A stretch of DNA of 37,615 nucleotides, taken from positions 1-37,615 of the forward strand of contig CAZVPZ010000008.1 in assembly GCA_964629245.1 (NCBI GenBank). Direction: 5' to 3'. Positions 17,241 to 25,185 of this stretch are shown here, in pieces (position 1 is the first letter of the stretch; each line of letters begins with the position of its first letter). The stretch is from CAZVPZ01 sp964629245. GTDB taxonomy: Archaea > Nanohalarchaeota > Nanosalinia > Nanosalinales > Nanosalinaceae. The translations under genes and the position numbers were made by a program. Under the pieces are notes generated by a model, which was given only the letters and a program-made list of their open reading frames with translations, made no database searches and was not told the origin of the DNA.

Positions 17241-18091
17241 GTTTTCACCCTCGGTCTCTTTGATTTGACGAAGTTTAGGAAGAACACCTGGAACAGTATC
17301 AGTCCTCCCAGTATCTGGTAGAAGGTGAACTTGTCGAGCCCTATACCCGTGAATGTGGAGAGCACGATAAGGAAGGTGACGCCCAGGCTTGGGAGTATGA
17401 CCGCTATCATGAGGTACACGAGGACGTATGGGTTGAGCTCCTTGCCGTACCGCTTTACCGCCAGCTTCTGCTGTTTAACCATCGAGTTGACCAAGGTCTC
17501 CAGAGTATCGGACACGTCCGTCCCCGATTTCAGGGCGTTGATCATCTGCCACATCGCCCGCCTGTACTGCGTACTCGGGTTCCTCACTATAGAGTCCTCC
17601 AGGGCCTGTATCTGCGGCTTTCCACCGTTTATGTCCTTTACTATCCGGTTGAACTCTTTGGACGCCTCCCCGTAATCCTCGCTCACTGAGACCATGGCCT
17701 CATAGAGCGATATGCCGGAACGGACCTCGATCAGCATATGCCTGAGCGCGTACGGCAGGTCCTTTTCGAGCTCCCTTGAGATTCGCTTTCCCTTGATCTT
17801 GGGATAGTTGGCGAATGTGAAGAAGGCGAAGCTAAAGATCAGAGGGAAACCGGCCACGGCACCTCCTATAAGCCTTATCTGCTCGTTCACGAATCCAAAG
17901 GCGCCGAGCGCGAGAGCCAGCAGAAGACTGACCTGTATGGCTCGGAGCATAGCCGAGGCCAGGAATACGTCAGGATTAACGGACATCCTCGCCCGGATAA
18001 GGTCTCTCTCGATATTTGGCACCATCTTCCTGGTGTTCTGTGCCACCGGCAAAAGGTACCGGATAAACCTATCCGAGGCTTTAAACTCCAT
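17237..18091 (-). CDS. T2SF/TadB-like pilus platform membrane protein 1
   Basis: T2SF motifs are visible: 'LEKDLPYALRHMLIEVRSGI', 'GGKPQIQALEDSI' and 'LKSGTDVSDTLETLVNSMVK'. There are two N-terminal TM helices, and two at the C-terminus (YVLVYLMIAVILPSLGVTFL and ILGGLILFQVFFLNFV). ATG 18091 is preferred over TTG 18094 because the TATA-like CTTATTTAAGGG-type stretch (18110-18120) then sits about 24 nt upstream. It is coupled to the second platform gene by ATGA. Splitting the platform in two is Tad-like. Confidence 0.9.
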   Translation of the reverse strand: MEFKASDRFIRYLLPVAQNTRKMVPNIERDLIRARMSVNPDVFLASAMLRAIQVSLLLALALGAFGFVNEQIRLIGGAVAGFPLIFSFAFFTFANYPKIKGKRISRELEKDLPYALRHMLIEVRSGISLYEAMVSVSEDYGEASKEFNRIVKDINGGKPQIQALEDSIVRNPSTQYRRAMWQMINALKSGTDVSDTLETLVNSMVKQQKLAVKRYGKELNPYVLVYLMIAVILPSLGVTFLIVLSTFTGIGLDKFTFYQILGGLILFQVFFLNFVKSKRPRVKT

Positions 18092-18140
18092 CAAGAAAAA
18101 CTAGGTTTCCCTTAAATAAAAAGCAAAGCTAGTGATACTA

Positions 18141-18149
18141 TTTTTTATA
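18141..18149 (+). promoter_or_regulatory. TATA box for the small 3-TM protein
   Basis: TTTTTTATA is centred 26 nt upstream of ATG 18172, predicting a leaderless transcript on the opposite strand to the pilus genes around it. Confidence 0.5.
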
Positions 18150-18171
18150 CCGCGAGAACGGAAATCGTGTT

Positions 18172-18495
18172 ATGGGGATATTCAACCTGTTCCTAGCGTT
18201 TTTCACGCTTCTGCTTTCTGTGACCTCTCTGGTACTTGTTTACCTGGCCATCGATAACTGCCGGGAATCCGCATTCGTCCCCATCTACTATTTCCTGGGT
18301 CTCAGTCTTGCGTCTTCCCTTGTATTCTCGCTCGCCCGGATAGGTGAACTGATTTTCAACACCGGTTTCATACTTTCTTCCGCCCTGCTACAAGACCTTT
18401 TCATCTCGTACGTGGTCCTTTTCCTCTTCGGCTCGCTCTGGCAGAGCTACGAGGCAGAACTGTGTGTGCCTTCGTTCGTGGAAACCAATGATTAA
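18172..18495 (+). CDS. Small three-TM membrane protein inside the pilus locus
   Basis: The 107 residues hold about three hydrophobic helices: LFLAFFTLLLSVTSLVLVYLA, FLGLSLASSLVFSLARI and DLFISYVVLFLFGSLW. The ends are short and polar, with two Cys. It interrupts the minus-strand order ATPase-platform and its stop overlaps the ATPase stop by 3 nt. No family was recognised. A role in pilus assembly is possible from context only. Confidence 0.7.
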   Translation: MGIFNLFLAFFTLLLSVTSLVLVYLAIDNCRESAFVPIYYFLGLSLASSLVFSLARIGELIFNTGFILSSALLQDLFISYVVLFLFGSLWQSYEAELCVPSFVETND

Positions 18496-19997
18496 TCCTT
18501 GAGAACCAGGTCCGGGTCGCCGTCATCGTCAACCACTGAGGTGACGCTCTCTGGATCGGAATAGTACTCGGCGACCACCTTCCCGACGGTGTCCACCTCG
18601 TTGACATCGTTTTCCTGCATCCACTTCAGTATCCTGACTTTCTCTTGGAGGTTCTCGTCTATCTCGTCGTGGTTCATCCCGGTGTGGAGCCTGAGCGTCT
18701 CGTAGATGGACTCCGATTCCTGTCTCTTCTTCATCTCGTCGTCCTTCGACTGCCACTCGTAGATAACGTTCGCCTCCACGTCCTCGTCCTCGGTGAGGGC
18801 GATTTCGGCGACCTCCATCACCCGCCTGAAATTACGACGCCGGTCACGGAACATGACGACGTTGACATCCACGGCCTCGACCATCATCTTGGGCACGTCT
18901 ATAGGTGGGTTGACGAGGCGCCTGACTGTCTGCTCAGCTGTGTCCGCGTGGAGGGTGGAGTAGACGGAGTGTCCGGTGTGCATCGCCTCGAAAAGCACCT
19001 CTGCCTGTCTCTGCCGTCGTATCTCTCCCACCAGAATGCGGTCGGGGCGCATACGGAGTGCGTTGACCAGCAGGTCAAGCATGGAGACGCCTCCCTTCCC
19101 TTCAGGGTTGGGTTCTCTGGTCGTCAGCGGCACCCAGTGAAGGAAGTTCGGTAGCGAGACCTCGCGGGTGTCCTCAATGGAGAGAATGCGCTGGCTGGGA
19201 GGTATGAAAGGCATAAGGACGTTGAGAAGCGATGTCTTTCCCGCACCCGTGCCGCCGGATACGATTATGTTCAGCTCGTACTGGAGGCAGAGCCAGAGGA
19301 ACGCCGCGACCTCGTGGGTGATGGTGCGGTTATCGATGAAGTCGGTTATGGTCCACGGGTCCCTCGCGAACTTCCTGATTGTTATGGTGTTGCCCTGTGT
19401 CGAGATGGGATAGAGCGTCGCGTTAGTCCTGTCCCCGCTCGGGAGGTGCGCATCCAGCAGCGGGTGTAGAGATGAGATATTCTTTCCGACTCTACGGGCG
19501 ATATCGGATGCGTAGTTGTATATCTTGTCCTCGTCCGCGAACTCGATGTTGGACTTGAGCCAGCCGCGCTGCTTGTGGTAAACCCAGGCCGGCTCGTCCG
19601 AGCTGTTTATCACGATCTCCTCCAGGTTCTGGTCGTTGAGAAGTATCTCTATGTCTCCGAGTCCAAGCATCTCGTGGATGACGTTGCCGATAAGTATCTG
19701 CTTCGACTCGTCAGGGGTCTCGGGAAGCTCCTCCTCCAGAAGCTCAAGCGCCTGGTCGCGGAATTTCTGCTTCACGTTTTCTAGCTCTCTGGCGTTGACA
19801 AACTCTTCGGTGGAGAGATCCACCTTCTTGACTATCTTCTCCTTCAGATCTGTCAGTACCGCTTCAGTCGCGGTCTTTATCTCCGGCCTGTCAACCTTGT
19901 ACTCCAGAACGTACTCATCCTCCTGCTCCACTATCTGTACTCTTGCAGGAACGCCATCAGCGTCGACCTGGTACTCCTCCACTACTTCTGGACTCAT
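18492..19997 (-). CDS. Type II/IV secretion ATPase (FlaI/GspE/TadA family)
   Basis: This hexameric ATPase powers pilus assembly. The N-terminal region (1-100) is acidic. The N2 domain holds 'HPLLDAHLPSGDRTNATLYP'. Walker A is SGGTGAGKTSLLN (247-259), the Asp box is 'ILSIEDTREV', Walker B is 'RPDRILVGEIR' (~318-327) and the His box is STLHADTAEQTVRRL (347-361). The length of 501 residues matches archaeal FlaI/PilB. The C-terminus has an added ~80 acidic residues ('MQENDVNEVDTV', 'DDDGDPDLVLKD'). Its start overlaps the upstream winged-helix/coiled-coil gene by ATGA, so the two are probably partners. Confidence 0.93.
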   Translation of the reverse strand: MSPEVVEEYQVDADGVPARVQIVEQEDEYVLEYKVDRPEIKTATEAVLTDLKEKIVKKVDLSTEEFVNARELENVKQKFRDQALELLEEELPETPDESKQILIGNVIHEMLGLGDIEILLNDQNLEEIVINSSDEPAWVYHKQRGWLKSNIEFADEDKIYNYASDIARRVGKNISSLHPLLDAHLPSGDRTNATLYPISTQGNTITIRKFARDPWTITDFIDNRTITHEVAAFLWLCLQYELNIIVSGGTGAGKTSLLNVLMPFIPPSQRILSIEDTREVSLPNFLHWVPLTTREPNPEGKGGVSMLDLLVNALRMRPDRILVGEIRRQRQAEVLFEAMHTGHSVYSTLHADTAEQTVRRLVNPPIDVPKMMVEAVDVNVVMFRDRRRNFRRVMEVAEIALTEDEDVEANVIYEWQSKDDEMKKRQESESIYETLRLHTGMNHDEIDENLQEKVRILKWMQENDVNEVDTVGKVVAEYYSDPESVTSVVDDDGDPDLVLKD

Positions 19998-20911
19998 CCG
20001 GAATCACTGTCTGCCTTCTGCCGCTGGATGTATCTCTTCACGGTCTGGCGGTTTTTGCCCTGGATCTCTGCCTTCAGAAGAGCCTCAAGGTCTGGGTCCT
20101 CCATCTCGTCTATCCTTTCCTTGACCTCGTTTACATTGCCGGAAAGCATCTCTTGCCTGTTCTTTCCAGTGCTGGAGCTACTGAAAAGGTTGCTCATCTT
20201 CTCCGTGAAACTGGAGAAAAGGCTGTCAGCCTGCGTCTTTTCCTGCTCCACCTCTTCCAGCTTCTCCTCGATGTCTTCAGCTTTTTTTGCATGTTCCTCA
20301 AGCTTCTTAAGCGCCTTGACCTTCCTCTTTATCTCGTCTTTCTCCTGCTCGAACCTGTCCGCTTTTTCTTCTGCCTCTTCTATCCGGTTCAGTACGGAGT
20401 CTATCCTCGATATGAGTTCTATGGAGTGGGACCTTAGAACCGATTCCTCTTTCTTGTGCGCCTCAAGACTTTTCTCCAGCTCCTCCTCGAGTTCTTCAAG
20501 CTCCTCAAGCTGCTCCTTGACCTCTTCCTCTTTTTCGCGGTTCTCCTCGAGTTCTTCGGTCATCTTCTTCAGCTTCTTCTTCGCAGAGTCGACTTCTTCC
20601 TGCCTTGACTCCATCTCCATCTCTATCTCTTCGGTCTTCTGCTCCACTTCCTGCCTGAGCTTCTCCACCTTCTTCTCCGCCTCAGTCCGGTTCTTGTTCG
20701 AGTACTTCAGGACGAGGCCGTGTCTCGCAGAATAATTTTTCTCTATAAAATTATTGGACGCTAGGGCGTCTGCCCAGTCCTTTATCCGTTCCTCTGATAC
20801 ACCCAGGTCTTCGGAGATATCGGAGACTGATGCCTTCCTGTTTTCAGCCAGGTAGTTGAGGAGTGTGTCTACCCCTGTTTCTATTACCAGGTTCTCCCAT
20901 TCCTCTGCCAT
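19994..20911 (-). CDS. Winged-helix plus coiled-coil protein coupled to the pilus ATPase
   Basis: Residues ~1-70 form a winged-helix-like fold: 'LLNYLAENRKASVSDISEDL' then 'GVSEERIKDWADALASNNFI', ending in a Tyr-rich wing. Residues ~75-200 are a nearly continuous Glu/Lys heptad coiled coil. The last ~50 residues form a separate module with 'MLSGNVNEVKERIDEMEDPD' and GKNRQTVKRYIQRQ, repeated in the protein at 37278-37613. The stop overlaps the ATPase ATG. It may be a cytoplasmic scaffold, the functional counterpart of archaellum FlaC/D/E, or a regulator. No clear named family was recognised beyond the wHTH. Confidence 0.8.
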   Translation of the reverse strand: MAEEWENLVIETGVDTLLNYLAENRKASVSDISEDLGVSEERIKDWADALASNNFIEKNYSARHGLVLKYSNKNRTEAEKKVEKLRQEVEQKTEEIEMEMESRQEEVDSAKKKLKKMTEELEENREKEEEVKEQLEELEELEEELEKSLEAHKKEESVLRSHSIELISRIDSVLNRIEEAEEKADRFEQEKDEIKRKVKALKKLEEHAKKAEDIEEKLEEVEQEKTQADSLFSSFTEKMSNLFSSSSTGKNRQEMLSGNVNEVKERIDEMEDPDLEALLKAEIQGKNRQTVKRYIQRQKADSDSG

Positions 20912-20923
20912 TTAGAACAGTAT

Positions 20924-20934
20924 AATTTTAACTT
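20924..20934 (+). promoter_or_regulatory. TATA-like box for the prepilin peptidase
   Basis: TATAATTTTAA is centred ~27 nt before ATG 20956. Only 44 bp separate the two divergent genes. On the minus strand CTTTAAAAC at 20941-20949 could serve the wHTH/coiled-coil gene, so the two promoters interlock. Confidence 0.45.
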
Positions 20935-20955
20935 CTCCCAGTTTTAAAGACTGTT

Positions 20956-21903
20956 ATGCTGGTAATTTTCTCCCATCTGGTGGGTCTCTACGTACTTTCT
21001 GTCGCCGCGTTCTACGACCTCAGGACCACGGAGGTGCCGGACGTGGTGTCCCTTGTGGGTATCGCAGCATCGCTCTTGATCTTTGGGATGGCCTCTCTCA
21101 GTACAGGTTCGCTCTCTCCGCTGTTCTGGAGTGCTGGGGTCGGAGTGGTGTTCGCTGTATTCGGCTGGGGGATGTACTACCTCGGTATGTGGGGGGGCGC
21201 GGACGCGTTCGCCATCACGGTGCTGGGATTCGCTGCACCCTACGGTCTTACCGGTCCCGGACTTTCGCACCCTGTAAACCTCTTCCTCAACCTGATGATA
21301 GCGGGATTCCTGTACACGCTGGGCTTCGCTTTCTACAGGGCGTTCCGCTCTGGAAACATCCTGGGCAAGACCTATGAAAGGATACTCGAGAGGGAGAAGA
21401 GGATAGCGGGCCAGGTCGTTCTCGCGGGTCTGATAGGGGCCCTCGGCGTTTTATCGCTAGGGCTCACGGGGGTAATCTACTTCGTATCGATCACGGCGAT
21501 GATCTTCCTCTACCAGTTCCTGAAGGTCGTGGAATCAGAGGAGATGAGGAGGAAGGTTGCCTTATCAGAGATTGAGCCGGGCGAGGTTATCGACCAGGAC
21601 TTCGACGTGAGGATGGGCGAGATAAGAAAGAAGAACATGGTTGGAAAGACCTTGAACTGGCTTGAAGGCCTTTCCCCGTTTTCAGGCGTAGGGGGAGTTC
21701 TATCCGGTTTGGAACAGAAGTACGGCTACTCCGAGATAGTCGGCGTGACCGAAGAGGAACTTGAAGCCCTGAGAGAGAAAGGAGTCGACGAGGTCGAGGT
21801 AAGGTCCGGTGTGAGGTTCGTCCCGGTTTTCCCTGTCGCTCTCCTTTTCACGGATGTATATGGCGGCGGCCTTTCGCTCCTGCTGGCCCTGTTCAGCTTA
21901 TGA
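20956..21903 (+). CDS. Prepilin peptidase, A24/FlaK-PibD family
   Basis: This polytopic aspartyl protease removes class III leaders. Catalytic Asp21 is in AFYDLRTTEVPD and Asp83 is in MWGGADAFAI; the usual GxGD is here GGAD. TM helices are visible at 3-19, 30-48, 57-77 and 85-100. It is longer than PibD/FlaK (~230 residues): residues ~200-280 form a soluble insertion (ESEEMRRKVALSEIEPGEVI...) before a last hydrophobic segment, as in some archaeal EppA/FlaK-like enzymes. It is divergent from the ATPase operon and is the only peptidase in the window, so it should mature all seven pilin-like proteins. Confidence 0.9.
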   Translation: MLVIFSHLVGLYVLSVAAFYDLRTTEVPDVVSLVGIAASLLIFGMASLSTGSLSPLFWSAGVGVVFAVFGWGMYYLGMWGGADAFAITVLGFAAPYGLTGPGLSHPVNLFLNLMIAGFLYTLGFAFYRAFRSGNILGKTYERILEREKRIAGQVVLAGLIGALGVLSLGLTGVIYFVSITAMIFLYQFLKVVESEEMRRKVALSEIEPGEVIDQDFDVRMGEIRKKNMVGKTLNWLEGLSPFSGVGGVLSGLEQKYGYSEIVGVTEEELEALREKGVDEVEVRSGVRFVPVFPVALLFTDVYGGGLSLLLALFSL

Positions 21904-23647
21904 TGGTTATATCTTCCTGAGAAGAATCTGACTCCAGGTCGGTTGCTCTCACCCGCTGGTGAAGCTCGTGTATCTTCTCTTGGTTGGCAAGCACGTGTTC
22001 TGCAAGGTTGTCGAGCTTCCTCTCGATATCGGCCATCCGGTCGTTCTCGACTTGGTCGACACGGCTCTCCAGCTCCCGCACGTCTGATTTGTCGCCCTCG
22101 ACAGGCATCGGGAGTTCTGACTGCCGACTCGTGATTTCTGTTCTCGACGAAATCTCGTTCTCCAGGTTTCTCAACCTATCGGACAGGGAATCCTCGATTT
22201 CCTCCACCTGCTGTTCCAGGCTCTCTATCTCCGTCCGCTTCAGCTCATCCTTGGTGTCCAGCTCGTTCTCCACGCCCTGGAGCCGGGACCTGACCCGTTC
22301 GATCCGGGAGTCGAGGTTTTCGTCGAGTTTCCGGACTCGCTCCTTCACGCGGTCGACCTCCTTGTTCTTGCGCTCCTTCGCGTCGATAACGTCCTCTTCC
22401 AGGTCTTCCATGAACTCGCGGTTGTCGTGTATCATCTCCGCGATATGGTCTATCCGGTCGTCGAGCTGTTCCTCTGTGTCAAGCATCTTTTCCAGGACAT
22501 CCTGTCTCACCGCCTCCTCGATGTTCTTCAGCCTTTCCTCTCCCTGTTTAACAGCCCTTTCGACCTCCGAGTTGAGCTGCCTTATCTGATTCTGGAGGAA
22601 CTCCTCCGTGTCTTCAAGCTCCTCCTCGACGGTGTCGATGTCGACTTTCTCCTCGTCGAGTTCCTCGACCTTTCTCTCCAGCATCTTCCTGAACCGCTCC
22701 AGGTCATCCTGTTCCTGGACCTCGCGTTCGACCCGCTTCAACCGCTTCCTTAACTCCCTTATCTGTGTCTGGTCCAGCTTGTCCGCGACACCATCCTTTT
22801 CGATGGAGGAGATCCGTGACTTTATCGCGTCGAGATCGAACTTGATGGAGGAAAGCTCTGCGTCCTCCCCGTCCATCACAACGATCTTTTCGCCTTCAGA
22901 ATCCCTGTTAATATTTACCTGCGTATCGAGGTGCTCGAACTTCTCGGCCGCGTCGCTCCGGAACTCCCTCCCCTCGTGGACTCTCCCTTCCAGCCGGTCC
23001 AGCCGCTCCCTCAACGACTCGACGTTCGAGTCCTTTTCCACTACCTTTTCGACGGTCTCGACTTCCTTCGGATGTTCTTTCAGCTCTTCTTCAAGCGACT
23101 GTATTTTCTGTTCAAGCCGTTCGACGTTTTCCCTCTGCTCTTTCTCCAGCTGCTCCTTTAACTGCTTCAGTTCCTTCTTTATCTTCTTTATCTGCTTGTA
23201 GTTGGACCTGACGGCATTCTTGTACTTGTCACTCAACTTCCCCTCCTCGCCTCCACCGGATTCCTCTATCTTTTTCTCAAGTTCTTCGAGACGTTCCTGT
23301 AACTGCTGCTCGGTCTCTACCTCTCCAGTTTCCATCTCCTCGCGGATGTCCTTTATCTGCTGGTAGAGGTACTCCAGCTTCTCGTGAATGTTGCCCTCCT
23401 GGTATTCCTCCTTTATCTGCTCGACCATGTTGAGCCGTTTCTCTAGCTCTTCCTTGGTCATGTGGCTGAGAAGCTCTTCGACTTCCCTTACCTCTTCCTC
23501 AAGCGACATCTCCTCAAGCTGGGCCATCATGTCCTTGTCCTCCAGGTCCTGTATACGCTCCTCCATCTCCTCGATTGCATCTTCGATGCCCTGAAGCTCG
23601 TCTTCCAGCATCTCACGGCTTACTTCGTCGGATATACCGTCTGACAT
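21893..23647 (-). CDS. Long acidic coiled-coil protein
   Basis: Nearly the whole protein (about 584 residues) is Glu/Lys/Arg-rich heptads with few breaks (a turn near 'DSEGEKIVVMDGEDAELSS'). It has no TM helix and no Walker motif, so it is not SMC. ATG 23647 (MSDGISDEVSREM) is preferred over 23656: a TATA-like GTTTTTTATT (23670-23679) is then ~27 nt upstream. The 3' end overlaps the prepilin peptidase by 11 nt, tail to tail. It ends in 'DSSQEDITIIS'. It may be a structural cytoplasmic scaffold for pilus or cell-shape machinery; that is inference. Confidence 0.75.
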   Translation of the reverse strand: MSDGISDEVSREMLEDELQGIEDAIEEMEERIQDLEDKDMMAQLEEMSLEEEVREVEELLSHMTKEELEKRLNMVEQIKEEYQEGNIHEKLEYLYQQIKDIREEMETGEVETEQQLQERLEELEKKIEESGGGEEGKLSDKYKNAVRSNYKQIKKIKKELKQLKEQLEKEQRENVERLEQKIQSLEEELKEHPKEVETVEKVVEKDSNVESLRERLDRLEGRVHEGREFRSDAAEKFEHLDTQVNINRDSEGEKIVVMDGEDAELSSIKFDLDAIKSRISSIEKDGVADKLDQTQIRELRKRLKRVEREVQEQDDLERFRKMLERKVEELDEEKVDIDTVEEELEDTEEFLQNQIRQLNSEVERAVKQGEERLKNIEEAVRQDVLEKMLDTEEQLDDRIDHIAEMIHDNREFMEDLEEDVIDAKERKNKEVDRVKERVRKLDENLDSRIERVRSRLQGVENELDTKDELKRTEIESLEQQVEEIEDSLSDRLRNLENEISSRTEITSRQSELPMPVEGDKSDVRELESRVDQVENDRMADIERKLDNLAEHVLANQEKIHELHQRVRATDLESDSSQEDITIIS

Positions 23648-23705
23648 AGAACCCATTTACAGAGGCCGGAATAAAAAACAGTCGGTAGAGGGTGAAAGAG
23701 AAAGG

Positions 23706-24125
23706 TTATGGGTAGGTCGTGGTTGCCGCACCCTCGCAGTTGGTCGGCTGGATCCTTATCTCGTCGAGATCGTTGCCAGGACTGGTCGAGTGGCCGAGTG
23801 AAGAAACCGTGCCAGTTCCCCTGTTGCTGGTGAGGGTGGTCGTGTTCTGGAGTGGATCGGCGTCGTTGTAGAACCACGTCACGGAAATTTCGCCCGCCGT
23901 GTCAGATCCCGACACCTGCTGGAATGTAACCGACGTGTTGCTGCCAGATATCACATCGTACGAGATCTGGGAACATTTCTGTATCTCGCCAGAGCGGTTT
24001 CGGGTGTCGCCCTGCGCATCCTGGATCAGCTGCGGCGCCCACTGTGCGAATAGGGAGGCGACTGCCATAGTGAATGCGATAAGTAGAACTGCGGCAATTA
24101 AAGGCGAGATACCTTTCCTACTCAT
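23706..24125 (-). CDS. Archaellin/type IV pilin, GISPLIA-type
   Basis: MSRKGISPLIAAVLLIAFTM is the classic archaellin/archaeal pilin N-terminus: cleavage after KG, G-I-S-P-L at +1 onward, then VASLFAQWA. The ~100-residue ectodomain is Thr/Ser-rich with two Cys (QKCSQ and TNCEG) and sequons. It is a different pilin family from the KGQ proteins. The gene is single, with a promoter 27 nt upstream. It could be an archaellin-like fibre subunit or a further pilin. Confidence 0.88.
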   Translation of the reverse strand: MSRKGISPLIAAVLLIAFTMAVASLFAQWAPQLIQDAQGDTRNRSGEIQKCSQISYDVISGSNTSVTFQQVSGSDTAGEISVTWFYNDADPLQNTTTLTSNRGTGTVSSLGHSTSPGNDLDEIRIQPTNCEGAATTTYP

Positions 24126-24145
24126 ATCCGAGAATTTCCTCTGTT

Positions 24146-24157
24146 CTTATTTAAAGG
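24146..24157 (-). promoter_or_regulatory. TATA box of the GISPLIA pilin
   Basis: On the minus strand this reads CCTTTAAATAAG, centred 27 nt before ATG 24125, a good TATA/leaderless arrangement. Confidence 0.55.
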
Positions 24158-24175
24158 TTCCCTTAAACCGCGAAT

Positions 24176-24697
24176 TCATTTATCGAGGGCTCTCTGCCTG
24201 AACCAGAGGCCCCACAGGATCAGCACAAATAAGGTCAGGCTCCACTTCCAGAGGAAGCCGTGTATGATGTCGAATGACACTATTCCGAGGTCGCTCAGGT
24301 GTATGGTGGTGACCACCCTCAGGATGTTCGCGGATGCTATCGCTGTCGCTCCGAGTCCTATGAATTCCGCATGCTCTCCAAGCCGGTGGTCGGAAGCGAA
24401 GATCAGGCCTGTAAACGCGGCTATGGACTTCCATCCCAGACAGTCCTGGCTGATCAAGTAGACCGCGTCTTTCGTAAATATTTTTATCCCCCATGCCGTG
24501 TTCTCGAGACCCGAGAGCTGAAGGAGCACGGAAACGATTTTAGCGAGACCTGACTGGAGGAGACCGGTGTCCGGGTAAACCCAGAGGATTAGCTGGAAGA
24601 AAATTCCTGCGACCAGCAACTTTCCGAGGAAGAGCGAGGTGTGGTAGAGCTTCTTCTGTCTTTCATCTAGCTCTTCCCGGTCGAAATCGAACCTCAT
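24176..24697 (-). CDS. Archaeosortase/exosortase-family transpeptidase
   Basis: This 173-residue protein has about five TM helices. The exosortase catalytic triad is readable: Cys86 in ISQDCLGWKS, Arg127 in ASANILRVVTT and His146 in SFDIIHGFLW. This matches the Cys-Arg-His signature of archaeosortases, which cleave C-terminal sorting signals of surface proteins and attach them to lipid. It is shorter than ArtA and resembles the short ArtE-like types. It lies just downstream of a pilin on the same strand. No obvious PGF/PEF-CTERM substrate is visible in the window. Confidence 0.85.
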   Translation of the reverse strand: MRFDFDREELDERQKKLYHTSLFLGKLLVAGIFFQLILWVYPDTGLLQSGLAKIVSVLLQLSGLENTAWGIKIFTKDAVYLISQDCLGWKSIAAFTGLIFASDHRLGEHAEFIGLGATAIASANILRVVTTIHLSDLGIVSFDIIHGFLWKWSLTLFVLILWGLWFRQRALDK

Positions 24698-24735
24698 AGG
24701 TGAGTTTTACGTCTTCCGGTTCAAATTTCTGTTCC

Positions 24736-25185
24736 TCAGGTGTCGGCCCTCTGGAAACCCTCTCTTGAGAAATATTCCCGGGCGATGTCTGCCCGCATTT
24801 CCTCCTGCTTCTCGCTGTAGCTGTCTATCTTCTCTATCTGCCGCTTGAGGTTGTTGAATGCATATATGGCGGAGGCGACTGCGTCGCTCTCGTGAGAGTT
24901 TTCACCCTTACCCAGCTCTTTCTTCCTTTCGGCGTCCAGATCCTCCTCGGGCTGGAACCGGGTCGCTCCAAGTGAGCTTGCGATCTTCTCTACTGTAGAG
25001 GGCATCTTCTCCCTGTCCGTCGCGACCACCACTGGCGTCCCCACCTCTATCAGTCGACGGATGATATCCTCCGGTGGGAACTCCCTCTCGCTCTCGAGCA
25101 GCCTTAACTCTCCATCCAGGTTGATGGCGGCAACTGCAGAAGTGCTTCCCGGGTCGATACCGACTATAAGCGCCTCACCTGTCAT
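24736..25185 (-). CDS. DUF460-type RNase H-fold predicted nuclease, minimal
   Basis: The N-terminus IVGIDPGSTSAVAAINLDG is the RuvC/YqgF/DUF460-type RNase H-like strand with Asp. 'PVVVATDREKMPSTVEKIAS' and 'SHESDAVASAIYAFNNL' (the second acidic strand and helix) follow. DUF460 proteins are usually ~500-650 residues; here only the catalytic-like domain is kept, with a ~30-residue helical tail. The gene starts 11 nt inside the Hef gene and so is probably co-translated with it, suggesting a role in DNA repair. Activity is not proven for the family. Confidence 0.85.
   Translation of the reverse strand: MTGEALIVGIDPGSTSAVAAINLDGELRLLESEREFPPEDIIRRLIEVGTPVVVATDREKMPSTVEKIASSLGATRFQPEEDLDAERKKELGKGENSHESDAVASAIYAFNNLKRQIEKIDSYSEKQEEMRADIAREYFSREGFQRADT

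Noticed and set aside
21893..23656. SMC or Rad50-type protein
   Set aside because: The coiled coil is long enough, but there is no Walker A, Walker B or signature motif at either end.
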